Shown here one piece after another: positions 45,420 through 58,900 of a DNA stretch of 64,000 bases. The translations under genes and the position numbers were made by a program. The first letter of the stretch is position 1; the number at the start of each line of letters is the position of its first letter. The notes under the pieces were generated by a model. The model worked only from the letters and a program-made list of their open reading frames with translations, was not told where the DNA came from and did no database searches. Source of the DNA: Elymus sibiricus (lineage: Eukaryota > Streptophyta > Magnoliopsida > Poales > Poaceae); contig CM077668.1 in assembly GCA_039707655.1 (NCBI GenBank), forward strand, positions 401,928,130 to 401,992,129. Direction: 5' to 3'.

Positions 45420-47144
45420 TGATGGAAATATGCCCTAGAGGCAATAATAAAGTTGTTATTATTTTATATTTCCTTGCTCATGATAAAGGTTTATTATTCA
45501 TGCTAGAATTGTATTGACCGGAAACTTAAATACATGTGTGAATACATAAATAAATACCGTGTCCCTAGTGAGCCTCTACTAGACTAGCTCATTGATCAAA
45601 GATGGTTAAGGTTTCCTAACCATAGACATGAGTTGTCATTTGATAACGGGATCACATCATTAGGAGAATGATGTGATGGACAAGACCCATCCGTTAGCTT
45701 AGCATATGATCATTCTGTTTATTGCTACTGCTTTCTTGAATGTCAAATACATGTTCCTCAGACCATGAGATCATGCAACTCCCGGATACCGGAGGAATAC
45801 CTTGTGTGCTATCAAACGTCACAACGTAACTGGGTGATCATAAAGATGCTCTACAGGTATCTCCGAAGGTGTCCGTTGAGTTGGCATGGAACGAGACTGG
45901 GATTTGTCACTCCGTGTTTCGGAGAGGTATCTCTAGGCCCTCTCGGTAATGCACATCATAAGAAGCTTGCAAGCAAAGTGACTAAGGAGTTAGTTACGGG
46001 ATGATGTATTATGGAACGAGTAAAGAGACTTGCCGGTAACGAGATTGAACTAGGTATGGAGATACCGACGATCGAATCTCGGGCAAGTAACATACCGACG
46101 GACAAAGGGAATTACGTATGTTGTCATTGCGGTTCGACCGATAAGATCTTCGTGGAATATGTAGGAACCAATATGGGCATCCAGATTCCGCTATTGGTTA
46201 TTGACCGGAGAGGCGTCTCGGTCATGTCTACATCATTCCCGAACCCGTAGGGTCCGCACGCTTAACGTTCGGTGACGATATAGTGTTATATGAGTTATGT
46301 GAATTGGTAACCGAATGTTGTTCGGAGTCCCGGATGAGATCCCGGACGTCACGAGGAGTCTCGGAATGGTCGAGAGATAAATATTTATATATGGGAAGTC
46401 ATATTTTGGGTTCCGGAAAAAGGTGCAGTTTTTTCGGTATTGTACCGGGAAGCTTCTAGAAGGTTCCGGAGGATTCCGGAGGGGTCCGGAAGTCCACAAG
46501 TGGGTCCACCATGTCCCAATGTCTGGCATGGGCTAAGGGGAGGCGCCCTGGCCTTATTGGTCCAGGCGCACCAAGTCCTCAAAAGCCCACGCAGCAAGGG
46601 AAGGAAAAAGGAAGAGTCCTACTTTGGAGTCCAAGTCCACGTGTGTACTATTCACGGTTTCTGTTCACGTGGCACTATTCCTTCTACTCCAAGCCCCTAC
46701 ACATATATAAATAGAGGAGAGGGGGCGCCCCAAAGGAGGACACAACATTGTCTTAGCCGTGTGCGGCGCCCCCTCCACAGTTCCGTCCCTCGGTCATATT
46801 TTCGTAGTGCTTAGGCGAAGCCCTGCGGAGATAGCATCACCATCACCGTCACCACGCCGTCGTGCTGCCGGAACTCATCCACTACCTCGCCGTCTTGCTG
46901 GATCAAGAAGTCGAGGACGTCACCGAGCTGAACGTGTGCTGAACGCGGAGGCGTCGTACGTTCGGTGCTCGGTCGGTTGGATCATGAAGTTGTTCAACGA
47001 CATCAACCGCTTTGTTCTAATGCTTCCGCTTACGGTCTACGAGGGTATGTAGACACACTCCCCCTCTCGTAGCTATGCATCTCCATGGATAGATCTTGCG
47101 TGTGCGTAGAATTTTTTTCGTTTTCCGTGCAACGTTCCCCAACA
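45420..47144 (+). mobile_element. Angela/WIS/BARE-1-like copia 5' LTR, about 1.73 kb
   Basis: Begins TGATGGAAATATGCCCTAGA (relatives TGTTGG...) and ends CGTTCCCCAACA, giving the inverted ends TGxTGG/CCAACA. TATATAAATAG at 46704-46714 is the core promoter. The upstream 5 bp are CTTGG, the expected target duplication; the partner is outside the window. Confidence 0.92.
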
Positions 47145-47145
47145 G

Positions 47146-47160
47146 TGGCATCATGAGCCA
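47146..47160 (+). other. Primer-binding site of the Angela-like element
   Basis: TGGCATCATGAGCCA follows the LTR end by one base and is a variant of the initiator-Met tRNA-complementary TGGTATCAGAGCC type. Confidence 0.8.
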
Positions 47161-48381
47161 GGTCTATGCGTAGATGATATGCACGAGTAGAACGCAAAGA
47201 GTTGTGGGCGGTGATCGTCATACTGCTTACCACCAACGTATTATTTTGATTCGGCGGTATTGTAAGATGAAGCGGCCCAGACCAACCTTACATGTCCACG
47301 TACATGAGACCGGTTCCACCGACAGACATGCAATTTGTTTTGCATAAAGGTGGCTGGCGGGTGTCTGTTTCTCCTACTTTAGTTGAATCGAATTTGACTG
47401 TGGCCGGTCCTTGTTGAAGGTTAAAACAGCAAACTTGATAAATCACCGTTGTGGTTTTGTGCCATAGGTAAGAACGGTTCTTGCTAGAAGCCCGTAGCAG
47501 CCACGTAAAACTTGCAACAACAAAGTAGAGGACGTCTAACTTGTTTTTGCAGGGTATGCTGTGATGTGATATGGTCAAGACATGATGTGATATACGTTAT
47601 TGTATGAGATGATCATGTTTTGTAATTTATCGGCAACCGACAGGAGCCTTATGGTTGTCTCTTTATTGTATGAAATGCAAGCGCCATGTAATTGCTTTAC
47701 TTTATCACTATGCGTTAGCAATAGTTGTAGAAGCAATAGTTGGCGAGACGACCACGACGCAATGATGGAGATCAAGGTGTCAAGCCGGTGATGATGGAGA
47801 TCATGACGATGCTTTGGAGATGGAGATCAAAAGCACAAGATGATGGCCATATCATGTCACATATTTTGATTGCATGTGATGTTTATCCTTTATGCATCTT
47901 ATTTTGCTTAGAATGACGGTAGCATTATAAGATGATCCCTTCACTAAATTTCAAGATAAAAGTGTTCTCCCCGAGTATGCACCGTTGCAAAAGTTCATCG
48001 TTTCGAAGCACCTCGTGATGATCGGGTGTGATAGATTCTACGTTCACATACAACGGGTGTAAGCCAGTTTTACACAAGCAGAATACTTGGGTTAAACTTG
48101 ACGAGCCTAGCATGTACAGACATGGTCTCGGAACACTGGAGACCGAAAGGTCGAACATGAGTCATATAGTAGATATGATCAACATGGAGATGTTCACCAT
48201 TGATAACTATCCCATCTCACGTGATGATCGGACATGGGCTAGTTGATTTGGATCATGTATCACTTAGTTAACTTGAGGGATGTTAATTTAAGTGGGAGTT
48301 CATTAGTAATTTAATTAATTGAACTTAATTTATCATGAACTTAGTCTTGATGGTTTCTTTGCATATCTATGTTGTAGATAA
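47161..48381 (+). other. Untranslated leader of the Angela-like element
   Basis: About 1.2 kb between primer-binding site and gag, the long leader known in BARE-1-type elements. Short frames only. Confidence 0.7.
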
Positions 48382-51300
48382 ATGGCCCGTGTTACTGTTT
48401 CGTTGAATTTTAATGCGTTCCTAGAGAAAGCTAAGTTGAAAGATGATGGTAGCAACTACACGGACTGAGTCCGTAACTTGAGGATTATCCTCATTGCTGC
48501 ACAGAAGAATTATGTCCTTGATGCACCGCTAGGTGATGGACCTGCTGCAGGAGCTGCTGCAGACGTTTTGAACGCCTGGCAGGCTCGATCTGATGACTAC
48601 TCGATAGTTCAGTGTGTCATGCTCTACGGCTTAGAACCGGGACTACAAAAGCGTTTTGAACGCCACGGAGCATATGAGATGTTCCAAGAGCTGAAATTGA
48701 TATTTCAAGCTAATGCCCGGGTTGAGAGATACGAAGTCTCCAACAAGTTCTTCAGCTGTAAGATGGCGGAGAACAGTTTTGTCAGTGAACACATACTCAG
48801 AATGTCTGGGTACCACAACCACTTGACTCAGCTGGGAATTGATCTTCCGGTTGAGAGTGTTATTGACAGAGTTCTTCAGTCACTGCCACCAAGCTATAAA
48901 GGCTTCGTGATGAACTATAATATGCAAGGGACGGAGAAGACATTTCCCGAGCTTTTCGCGATGCTGAAATCAGCGGAGGTAGAAATCAAGAAGGAGCATC
49001 AAGTGTTGATGGTTAACAAGACCACTAGTTTCAAGAAAAAGGGCAATGGAAAGAAGGGGAACTTCAAGAAGAACGGCAAGCAAGTTGCCGCTCCCACGAA
49101 GAAACCCAAAGCTGGACCCAGGTCTGAAACAGAGTGCTTCTACTACAAAGGGACTGGTCACTGGAAGCGGAACTGCCCCAAGTATTTGGCGGATAAGAAG
49201 GATGGCAAAGTGAGCAAAGTTATATTTGATATACATGTTATTGATGTGTTCCTCACTAATGCTCGCAGTAGCGCCTGGGTATTTGATACTGGTTCGGTTG
49301 CTCATATTTGTAACTCGAAACAGGAGCTACGGAATAAGCGAAGATTGGCTAAGGACGAGGTGACGATGCGCGTCGGGAATGGTTCCAAGGTTGATGTGAT
49401 CGCCGTCGGCACGCTACCTCTACATCTACCTTCGGGATTAGTTTTAGACCTCAATAATTGTTATTTGGTGCCAGCGTTGAGCATGAACATTATATCTAGA
49501 TCTTGTTTATTGCGAGACGGTTATTCATTTAAGTCAAAGAATAATGCTTGTTCTATTTATATGAGTAACATCTTTTATGGTCACGCACCTTTTGTGAATG
49601 GTCTATTCTTGTTGAATCTCGATCGTAGTGATACACATATTCATAATATTGATGCCAAAAGATGTAAAGTTGATAATGATAGTGCAACATACTTGTGGCA
49701 CTGCCGTTTAGGTCATATTGGTGTAAAGCGCATGAAGAAACTCCATGCGGATGGACTTTTGGAATCTCTTGATTATGAATCTTTTGATACTTGCGAACCA
49801 TGCCTCATGGGCAAGATGACTAAAACTCCGTTCTCCGGAACAATGAAGCGAGCTACTGATTTGTTGGAAATAATACATACCGATGTATGTGGTCCAATGA
49901 ATGTTGAAGCACGCGGCGGGCATCGTTATTTTCTAACCTTCACAGATGATTTAAGTAGATATGGGTATATCTACTTGATGAAACACAAGTCTGAAACATT
50001 TGAAAAGTTCAAAGAATTTCAGAGTGAAGTAGAGAATCATCGTAACAAGAAAATAAAGTTTCTACGATCTGATCACGAAGGCGAATATTTGAGTTACGAG
50101 TTTGGCCTTCATTTAAGAAAATGTGGAATTGTTTCACAACTCACGCCACCTGGAACACCACAGTGTAATGGTGTGTCCGAACGTCGTAACCGTACTTTAT
50201 TGGATATGGTACGTTCTATGATGTCTCTTACCGATTTGCCACTATCGTTTTGGTGTTATGCATTAGAGACAGCTGCATTCACGTTAAATAGGGCACCCTC
50301 TAAATCAGTTGAGACGACACCGTATGAACTATGGTTTGGCAATAAACCTAAGCTGTCGTTTCTTAAAGTTTGGGGATGCGATGCTTATGTGAAAAAGCTT
50401 CAACCTGATAAGCTCGAACCCAAAGCGGAGAAGTGCGTCTTCATAGGATACCCTAAAGAAACAATTGGGTACACCTTCTACCACAGATCCGAAGGCAAGA
50501 TCTTCGTTGCCAAGAATGGGTCCTTTCTAGAGAAGTAGTTTCTCTCGAAAGAAGTGAGTGGGAGGAAAGTAGAACTTGATGAGGTAATTGTACCTTCTCT
50601 CGAATTGGAAAGTAGCTCATCAGAGAAAACCGTTCCCGTGATGCCTACACCAATAAGAGATTAAGATAATGATAAAGATCATGAAACTTCAGATCAAGTT
50701 ACTACTGAACTTCGTAGGTCGACCAGAGTACGTTCCGTACCAGAGTGGTACGGTAATCCTGTTCTGGAAGTTATGTTGTTAGACAACGGCGAACCTACGA
50801 ACTATGAAGAAGCTATGATAAGCCCGGATTCCGACAAATGGCTTGAGGCCATGAAATCTGAGATAGGATCCATGTATGAGAACAAAGTGTGGACTTTGGT
50901 GGAGTTGCCCGATGATCGGCAAGCCATTGAGAATAAATGGATTTTTAAGAGGAAGACGGATGCTGATGGTAATATCACTGTCTACAAAGCTCGACTTGTC
51001 GCGAAAGGTTTTCGACAAGTTCAAGGGGTTGACTACGATGGGACTTTCTCACCCGTAGCAATGCTTAAGTCTGTCCGAATCATGTTAGCAATTGCCGCAT
51101 TTTATGATTATGAAATCTGGCAAATGGATGTCAAAACTGCATTCCTTAATGGTTTTCTCAAAGAAGAGTTGTATATGATGCAACTAGAAGGTTTTGTCGA
51201 TCCTAAGGGTGCTAACAAAGTGTGCAAGCTCCAGCGATCCATCTATGGACTGGTGCAAGCATCTCGGAGTTGGAATATACACTTTGATGAGGTGATCAAA

Positions 51301-51782
51301 GCATATGGTGTTGTACAGACTTACGGTGAAGCCTGTATTTACAAGAAAGTGAGTGGGAGCTCTGTAGCATTTCTAATATTATATGTGGATGACATATTGT
51401 TGATTGGAAATGATATAGAATTTCTGGATGGCATAAAGGGATACTTGAATAAGAATTTTTCAATGAAAGACCTCGGTGAGGCTGCTTATATATTGGGCAT
51501 CAAGATCTATAGGGATAGATCAAGACGCTTGATAGGACTTTCACAAAGCACATACCTTGACAAAGTTTTGAAGAAGTTCAAAATGGATCAGTCAAAGAAA
51601 GGGTTCTTGCCTATCTTGCAAGGTGTGAAGTTGAGTCAGACTCAATGCCCGACCACGGCAGAAGATATAGAGAAGATAAAAGTCATTCCCTATGCCTCAG
51701 CCATAGGTTCTATTATGTATGCCATGCTGTGTACCAGACCTGATGTGTGCCTTGCCATAAGTTTGGCAAGGAGGTACCAGAG
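48382..51782 (+). pseudogene. Angela-like copia gag-pol, inactivated and split by a Sirevirus
   Basis: One frame runs from ATG 48382 to 51782 with three stops: TGA 48466 (relatives have Trp), TAG 50536 and TAA 50662. Domains in order: Gag (UBN2-like), zinc knuckle CFYYKGTGHWKRNC in which the second Cys is replaced by Tyr, protease FDTGSVAHIC, pre-integrase WHCRLGHIGVKRM, integrase (HTDVCGP, LRSDHEGEY, CNGVSERRNRTL), then reverse transcriptase with DVKTAFLNGFLKEELYM and LYVDDILLIGND. Coding stops in the run-up to RNase H at 51782, where the Sirevirus LTR begins; the reading frame happens to continue into that LTR. The Trp-to-TGA and Cys-to-Tyr changes are both G-to-A on the coding strand. Confidence 0.93.
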
Positions 51783-52109
51783 TGTTAGGGCATATTTTAC
51801 CCCAGTAGTTTCGATGATTGATGACAATGCGCTTTGCGGACTAATCGTGTGCATTGACCTTTTCAGAGATTACATTGATAGGCACGAGACGGTTTATCTC
51901 CCCTCGATGGTAAAGAGTGAAGACGGTTATTTTTCCGACGACTTCTTTTTGGTGGATTTGAGTCGTAGGAAACCTGTACTATTAAGAGGGGGTCCGCATT
52001 GGAAAGGTATGGGTGGAATCAACACGTACACAGCCCCATATGCACCCACCGCCTCCTTTCCCTTCTCTGGAGCCTTTCCTATGTTTTCTGTGGAGTTTCA
52101 GAGGCTTGC

Positions 52110-52575
52110 AAGCGGTAGTACCGCTGGTGCCCACGGTAGTACCGCTTATGCAAGCGGTAGTACCACTGGGCACTTCCGTGGCACTACCGCTTGGGGTTTC
52201 CCCGAGCGTGCAACTTTCTGTTGCCAGTTTGCCATTCACGGTAGTAGCACAGTAGTAGCACGGTAGTACCGCTCTGGCGGTACTACCGCCGCCACTACCG
52301 CTTGAGGGGTTTCCTCAGTGCACGCCTCTGTTTCCATTTTCCCTTAAGCGGTAGTAGTGCGGTACTAGGACGGTAGTACCGCTTCGCACGGTACTACCGC
52401 CCTGGCTGCCTCTACTACTGCTGCCTCTCCTGGTCTAAACTCCCTAAGCGGTAGTACCGCCAGGGGCAGCGGTAGTACCGCTCCGGCGGCACTACCGTGG
52501 TACACTTAGTGTGTTTCAGGCTAGTGCGAGGTAGTACCGCCTAAGCGGTAGTACCGCTCCTAGGAGCGGTAGTAC
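52110..52575. repeat. LTR palindrome cluster (GCGGTAGTACCGC)
   Basis: By eye, ten GGTAGTACC and two GGTACTACC cores plus decayed variants lie within ~465 bp directly upstream of the TATA box. Each 13-mer is a 6-bp-arm palindrome around one unpaired base, so the sense can be told: the LTR set is mostly GTAGTAC. Palindromic LTR repeats upstream of the core promoter are a reported Sirevirus trait. Confidence 0.92.
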
Positions 52576-52623
52576 CGCTTGGCTACGGGCTCAGGGCAGA
52601 AAACGGTTGGATTTTTGTCTCCC

Positions 52624-52631
52624 TATATAAA
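52624..52631 (+). promoter_or_regulatory. Sirevirus LTR core promoter (TATATAAA)
   Basis: TATATAAA followed by a G run and CTTCTTCTTCCC, 3' of the palindrome cluster; conserved at 63478-63485 in the 3' LTR. Confidence 0.8.
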
Positions 52632-53369
52632 GGGGGGGTCTTCTTCTTCCCAAGGCAGACCTCCTCCCCCAAGCTCCATTGTTACTCCAAAAGCTCATTC
52701 TTGCCTGATCTCTCTCCCTAGCCGATCAAACTTGTTGATTCTTTAGGGATTGGTTGAGAAGGCCCCGATCTACACTTCCACCAAGAGAAATTTGATTCCC
52801 CCCACTAATCCCTTGCGGATCTTGTTACTCTTGGGTGTTTGAGCACCCTAGACGGTTGAGGTCGCCTCGGAGCCACATTCCATTGTGGTGAAGCTCCGTG
52901 GTGGTGTTGGGAGCCTCCAATTAAGTTGTGGAGATTGCCCCAACCTTGTTTGTAAAGGTTCGGTCGCCGCCTTCAAGGGCACCACTAGTGGAATCACGGC
53001 ATCTCGCATTGTGTGAGGGCGTGAGGAGAATACGGTGGCCTTAGTGGCTTCTTGGGGAGCATTGTGCCTCCACACCGCTCCAACGGAGACGTACTTCCTC
53101 TCAAAGGGAAGGAACTTCGGAATCACATCCTCGTCTTCACCGGCTCCACTTGTGGTTACTTCTTACCTTTACTTTGTGCATGCTTTACTTGTATTGTATC
53201 TTGCTTGCTTGCTTATGTTGTGATTGTTAGCATCATATAGGTTGCTCACCTAGTTGCATATCTAGACAACCTATTTTGTTGCTAACCCTAATTTGTTAAG
53301 AAAAGCTAAAAATTGGTAGTTGCCTATTCACCCCCCCCCCCTCTAGTCAACCATATCGATCCTTTCAAT

Positions 53370-53381
53370 TGGTATCAGAGC
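53370..53381 (+). other. Sirevirus primer-binding site
   Basis: TGGTATCAGAGC, complementary to the 3' end of initiator Met-tRNA, two bases after the LTR end. Confidence 0.92.
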
Positions 53382-53418
53382 CTCGTCTCTTTATTAAGGG
53401 TTTCACCACCCGAAGAGT

Positions 53419-55988
53419 ATGGTTGACGACGGGGAACGGGTTGAGGAAGTGCCCGAGGCTGTGGAGATGAACACGGTCACCCGAGACGTCTTAAACGAAG
53501 CTATGGCTTCACTTAAGACGTCTATGACGGCCGAGGTCAAGTCCATGCTTAAAGAACTCCTTGAGGGGTTGAAGTCCACTCCCGATCCATTGCTTGTGGT
53601 TAATCCCACCGCACCGGCATCGGAGGTCAATTCCGGCAAGGAAGCGGCTAAAGACTCTCAAACATCTTCCCCTCATGGTAAGAATGGGACGGGAACGCAC
53701 GCCTCGGTTCCCCCTCCCCGGTCTATGGAGGACCGGTTCCCTCACCTCATATAAACAATCATGGTCCTCCTCCTAAGCTTGATTTGACTAACTTCGCTAA
53801 TTGGGTGTTTCTTATTAAGTCTCATTTGAATTATAGCTCAACTCAACTTTGGAGAATCATTGAACAAGGCTATTATCCGCATGACCCAAGCAACTTGTCC
53901 CCAAGAGAAGAAGTGGACAACCAACTCAACACATCCGCCTTGTTCATTCTTCAAGCCGCCATGCCTCCCGAAGAGCTTCCTCATTTGCGCCCATTCACTC
54001 TTGCCAAAGATGCATGGGAGCATATCAATTCATTGTACAAGGGAAGCTCGAGCATTCAACGCTCCAACTTTGAGGTTATTCTTGATGAGGCCGATGAGTT
54101 TGTTATGAATGAAGATGAAGATCCTCGTGAGCTTTACCGGAGATTGACTACTCTTGCGGTCTCACTCCGAGATCACGGGAGCAAGGACACGGATGACAAT
54201 TGGATCAAGCGCAAATTCCTCAAGGCCATTATGCCTTACAACAAGAGCATGTCCTCCGTGATTCGTCAAAGACCGGACTTCCACACCTTGTCCTCCAGTG
54301 ATGTGTTGGATGAGTTTATTGCTATGAACATTTTGAACAAGACCGCCGACAACGCACTTGCTCGTGTTCAACGCTCAAAGAAGCCCAACCTTGCTTTGAA
54401 GGCCAAGGTAGTTCATGAAGAGGAAGAAGAAGAAGAATATGAGGATGAAGATTGCCCCGAAGACACCAAATATGCTTACCACGAGCACATGGCTCTTGCG
54501 TCAAGACAATTTTGGGGCAACAAAAGAAACTCCAAGCCCAACTTTTCAAGAAACAAGACTAATGGCTCTAAAGGCAAAGGTCAACGTGTGAGGACTTGCT
54601 ACAACTGTGGTAATGTGAGTCACTTCGTCGCCGATTGCCCGTATGAGAAGAGGGAAGACAATGGAGGGAAGCTTATTCGCAAGGACAAATCCAAGTCATT
54701 CCCAAGCAAGAGCAATAACTTCGCGAAGAAGGTGCCTCAAAAGAGTTTGGTGGTGCAAGAAGAGTACGACTCCGATGATAATGAAGATGCTAGTGGTGAA
54801 GGGGTTGCTACGGCCTCCGTTGCCATCGCCACCTCTCCATCACCAAAGGTGTCCCTCTTCGACTCCCCCAATGAGAACTCCATCACCACCCACAAGTGCC
54901 TCATGGCCAAGGCCACTAACAAGGTAACCTCCAACATCAAAACTAGCATTTCTTCCACTCCTTCCTTGATGAATTGTGTGGAAGAAAGTGAGGAGGCAAA
55001 GGTGGAGGAAAATGAGTTTGACAAGTTCATGGCCAAGCTCAAAGGTGAGACCAAGAAGCACTTTGTGGCTCTCTTGGAACAATTAGGTGAGGCCAATGAT
55101 ATCATAGAATCTCATGAAGAGACCATCTCTAAGTTGGAAGGGCATAGTAGAGATTATGCCGATGAGATTGCCGATCTTTCTATTGCTCTTGAGGAAGAGC
55201 AATGTCATAGAGTGGCTCTTGAGGAGACACACAATCTAGATCTTGCTAAATTAAAGAAAGATCGTGATCATGCTATTGTTCTTGCTCAAGTGCTTAAATC
55301 TGAGAAGGCTGAACTTGGGGTTGGCCATGCTAGACTCGAAGAGGAGTTTGTTTTACTTGACAAGGCTCACAAGGCCTTGAAAAGTGCTCATGCTACACTC
55401 AAGGAGTCTCATGATCAACTCCAAGTGAAGCTAACTAAAGAAATTGCTACTTGTCCTCCTTTTGTTTTAATTGATAATGCTCGTGCAACTAAACCTTGTT
55501 GTGAGCATGCACATCTTGTTGAGGAGAATGCCAAGTTGAAATAGCAAATTGAGAAAGGCCTTGTCGCGTGCATACAAGGTGAGAAAAATCTCAACGAACT
55601 TTTGAGCAATCAAAAGGAAGTTGTGTCAAAGGAGGGACTTGGATTTGCACCCAAGTCGAAGAAGAAGAAGAAGTCAAACAAGAAGAGCAAGACCAAGCTA
55701 GCTCTCCCTCTCAAAGATACATTTATGAAAGAGGGAGAGGGTGCTCCCAAGAAGAAGAAGAACGAGGCGGTGGGTGGTAATGTCAATAGGGGCAAGACCA
55801 CTCATCCCAACAAAGCCGACGATTTTAACCCTTCTTATGTTTTATGCCGTGCTAGTGATGGGCATGTTTATGCCAAATTTGTTGGTTCTTCTTATGAGTA
55901 CATTGAATGGTCCATTTGGGTTCCTAAGACCCTTGTTACTAACATGAAAGGACCCATTCAAGAATGGGTACCTAAAACCAAGCATTGA
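53419..55988 (+). pseudogene. Sirevirus gag, broken by a frameshift and an internal stop
   Basis: ATG 53419 begins 'MVDDGERVEEV'. The frame ends at 53754 but homology continues in another frame from about 53740, so a small indel lies near 53735-53745. The second frame encodes the Gag core (FANWVFLIKSHLNYSS), an acidic stretch, a CCHC knuckle CYNCGNVSHFVADC (from 54597), and a long heptad-rich coiled coil (about 54990-55540; SKLEGHSRDYADEIADLSIA). A TAG at 55542-55544 interrupts it; the same frame then continues through a Lys-rich block (PKSKKKKKSNKKSKTK) to TGA at 55986. Extended coiled-coil Gags are characteristic of Sireviruses. As it stands no full-length Gag can be made. Confidence 0.88.
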
Positions 55989-55998
55989 TCTTATGTAG

Positions 55999-58900
55999 GA
56001 GTTTGCTTCCGGTGGGGTGTCATGGTTGCTTGATAGTGGAGCGACAAATCATATGACCGGAAGCAAGGACTTGGTGGTGGACGTTCAAGCAAGTTCATCT
56101 ATGCCCACCCATGTCCAATATGGTGATGCTTCAATGTCAAAGGTATTGGGTCTCGGCAAGGTGGTCATCTCACCGGACTTTTCCATTGAGAAGGTCATGC
56201 TTGTTGAGACCCTTGCATTCAATTTACTTTCCGTTCGTCAACTTGCTATTATGGGCTTTGCAACCTTCTTTGATATTGATACCGTGACCCTTTTGTGGAG
56301 CAAGACTCTTAAAGTAGATTTTGTTGGGCATGTCGAGAACGGTCTCTATGTGGTTAACTTCTCGGAGCGACCCACTAAGACCGCGACTTGCCTAATGGCT
56401 AAAGTTGACGTGGGATGGCTTTGGCATCGCCGTTTAGCCCACGTCAATATGAGATGTTTGCAAAGTCTCCTCAAAGGGGACCACATCCGAGGACTAACAA
56501 ATGTTAGTTTTGTCAAAGATCGTGCTTGCAGTGATTGTATCGAAGGGAAGTTACATGAGACGGCTCACCGACGCAAGACCATTATCTCTTCGAAGAGGCC
56601 CTTGGAGCTCCTTCACATGGATCTCTTTGGTCCTCCAACGTTTGACAGTCTTGGGGGAAGAAAGTATTGCTTGGTGATTGTGGATGATTATTCAAGATAC
56701 ACTTGGGTATATTTATTCAAGAGGAAGAGCGAGACCCAACAAACCGTGATCGACTTTGCTAATGAAGCTCAACGTCAACATGATGCAAAGATATTGATCA
56801 TTAGAAGCGACAACGGCACCGAGTTCAAGAACTACACCTTGGATGAGTTTCTTGGTGATGAGGGGATCAAGCATCAATATTCCGCACCTTATACCCCTCA
56901 ACAAAATGGTGTAGCGGAGAGGAAGAACCGGACGTTGATGGACGCGGCAAGGACCATGATGGCGGAGTTCAAGTCTCCATACAACTTTTGGGCCGAAGCC
57001 ATCAACACCGCTTGTCATGCATCCAATCGGCTCTACCTCCGCAAAGGCTTGAACAAGACTCCATATGAAATTCTTACCGGCAACAAGCCCAACCTCACGT
57101 ACTTCCGGGTGTTCGGTTGTAAGTGTTTCATTCTCAAGAAAGGTGTTCGCTTGTCTAAATTTGATTCTAGAGCTCAAGAGGGCATATTTGTTGGTTATGC
57201 TACAAACTCTCATGCTTACCGTGTTCTCAACAAGTCCAATGGACTCATTGAGGAGACGTGTAACGTGGAGTTTGACAAGAATAATGGCTCGCAAGTGGAG
57301 CAAAGTGGTCTTTGTGATGTAGGTGATGAAATTCCTCCTCAAGCCATAAGAAGAATGGGTGTGGGCCAAATCCTACCCATTGAGGAACCCCTTGTGGTGG
57401 AAGGAGAAGGACAATGTTCTACGCAAGTGGAACCATCACCGACACATGACCCACACGCTTCCGAAGAACAAACCGAAGGCCCTCAACCAAGTGATCAAGA
57501 TCAAGGGCAAGATCAACCTCAAGATGATGGTGATGCACCAAATGATGCCCAAGATCAAGATCACAACACCGAGCAAGCTCAAGATCAAGGGCAAGCTCAT
57601 GATCAAGAGCAAGCTCAAGATGACGCTCGAGATGATCCTCCTCAAGTGACTCCGGAGGAGCTATTGGAGCGTCGTGCCGCCAAGATTGCTTCCAAACTCA
57701 AGAAAAAAGGACATGTCTTGGAAAATGTCTATGGAAGCTTAAAGAAAGGGGTAACCACTCGTAAACAATTATCAAACTTTTGTGAGCATCACGCGTTTGT
57801 TTTGTGTGTTGAACCCCAAAAGGTACATGAGGCGCTCGAGGACACGGATTGGCTTGAAGCCATGCATGATGAACTCAACAACTTCGAGCGCAACAAAGTG
57901 TGGACATTGGTGCCAAGGCCAACGGAGAATCATAATGTCATTGGAACCAAATGGATCTTCAAGAACAAGCAAGATACGAACGGTGTTGTCACTCGAAACA
58001 AGGCAAGATTGGTGGCACAAGGCTACTCCCAAGTCGAGGGTATCGACTACGGTGAAACCTTTGCTCCCGTTGCTCGTCTTGAATCTATTCGTATGTTGCT
58101 TGCATATGCTTCTCATCATGATTTTAAGTTGCAACAAATGGATGTGAAGAGTGCATTTCTTAATGGTCCTCTTAATGAGTTGGTATATGTCAAACAACCC
58201 CCGGGGTTCGAGGATCCCAAGTTCCCCAATCATGTATACAAGCTCGATAAGGCACTCTATGGCCTTAAACAAGCCCCACGTGCGTGGTATGAGCACCTTA
58301 CCGAGTTGTTGCAAGACCGTGGGTTTGAAATTGGGAAAATCGATCCCACTCTTTTTACTAAGAGGGTTAAAGGGGATTTGTTCATATGCCAACTATATGT
58401 TGATGATATTATCTTTGGTTCTCCTAACAAAGCTTTCAATGATGAGTTTGCCGCACTAATGACCGAGAAGTTTGAGATGTCTATGATGGGAGAGTTGAAG
58501 TTCTTTCTTGGGTTCGAAGTCAAGCAAAGAAGAGAAGGAACCTTCATCAACCAAGCCAAATACACCCAAGACATGCTCAAGAGATTCAAGCTAAAAGATG
58601 TCAAGCCGGCCAAGACTCCAATGCCTACCAAGTGCCAACTTGACATCGATCCCAATGGTAAAGCGGTGGATCAAAAGGTATACCGTTCCATGATTGGGTC
58701 CTTGCTTTACCTTTGTGCATCTAGGCCGGATATCATGTTGAGTGTGGGAATGTGTGCACGGTTTCAAGCCGCGCCTAAGGAAAGTCACTTGGTGGCGGTC
58801 AAGCGAATCTTTCGATATTTGGCTCATACCCCAAACTTTGGCTTATGGTACCCCAAAGGAGCAAGCTTTGATCTCATGGGATATTCAGACTCAGATTGGG

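Larger units (their letters stand above)
51783..53367 (+). repeat. Sirevirus 5' LTR, 1585 bp
   Basis: Begins TGTTAGGGCATATTTTACCC and ends ATCGATCCTTTCA. The U3 holds the palindrome cluster at 52110-52575, then the TATA box. A C13 run precedes the end (~53328-53340). Confidence 0.93.

Noticed and set aside
51782..52266. C-terminal extension of the Angela-like RT
   Set aside because: The frame runs by chance into the Sirevirus 5' LTR; homology to RT stops at the insertion point.
52110..52575. CRISPR-like array in the palindromic repeats
   Set aside because: Spacing is irregular, repeats are 13 bp, they lie in a plant LTR upstream of a TATA box, and no cas genes exist.
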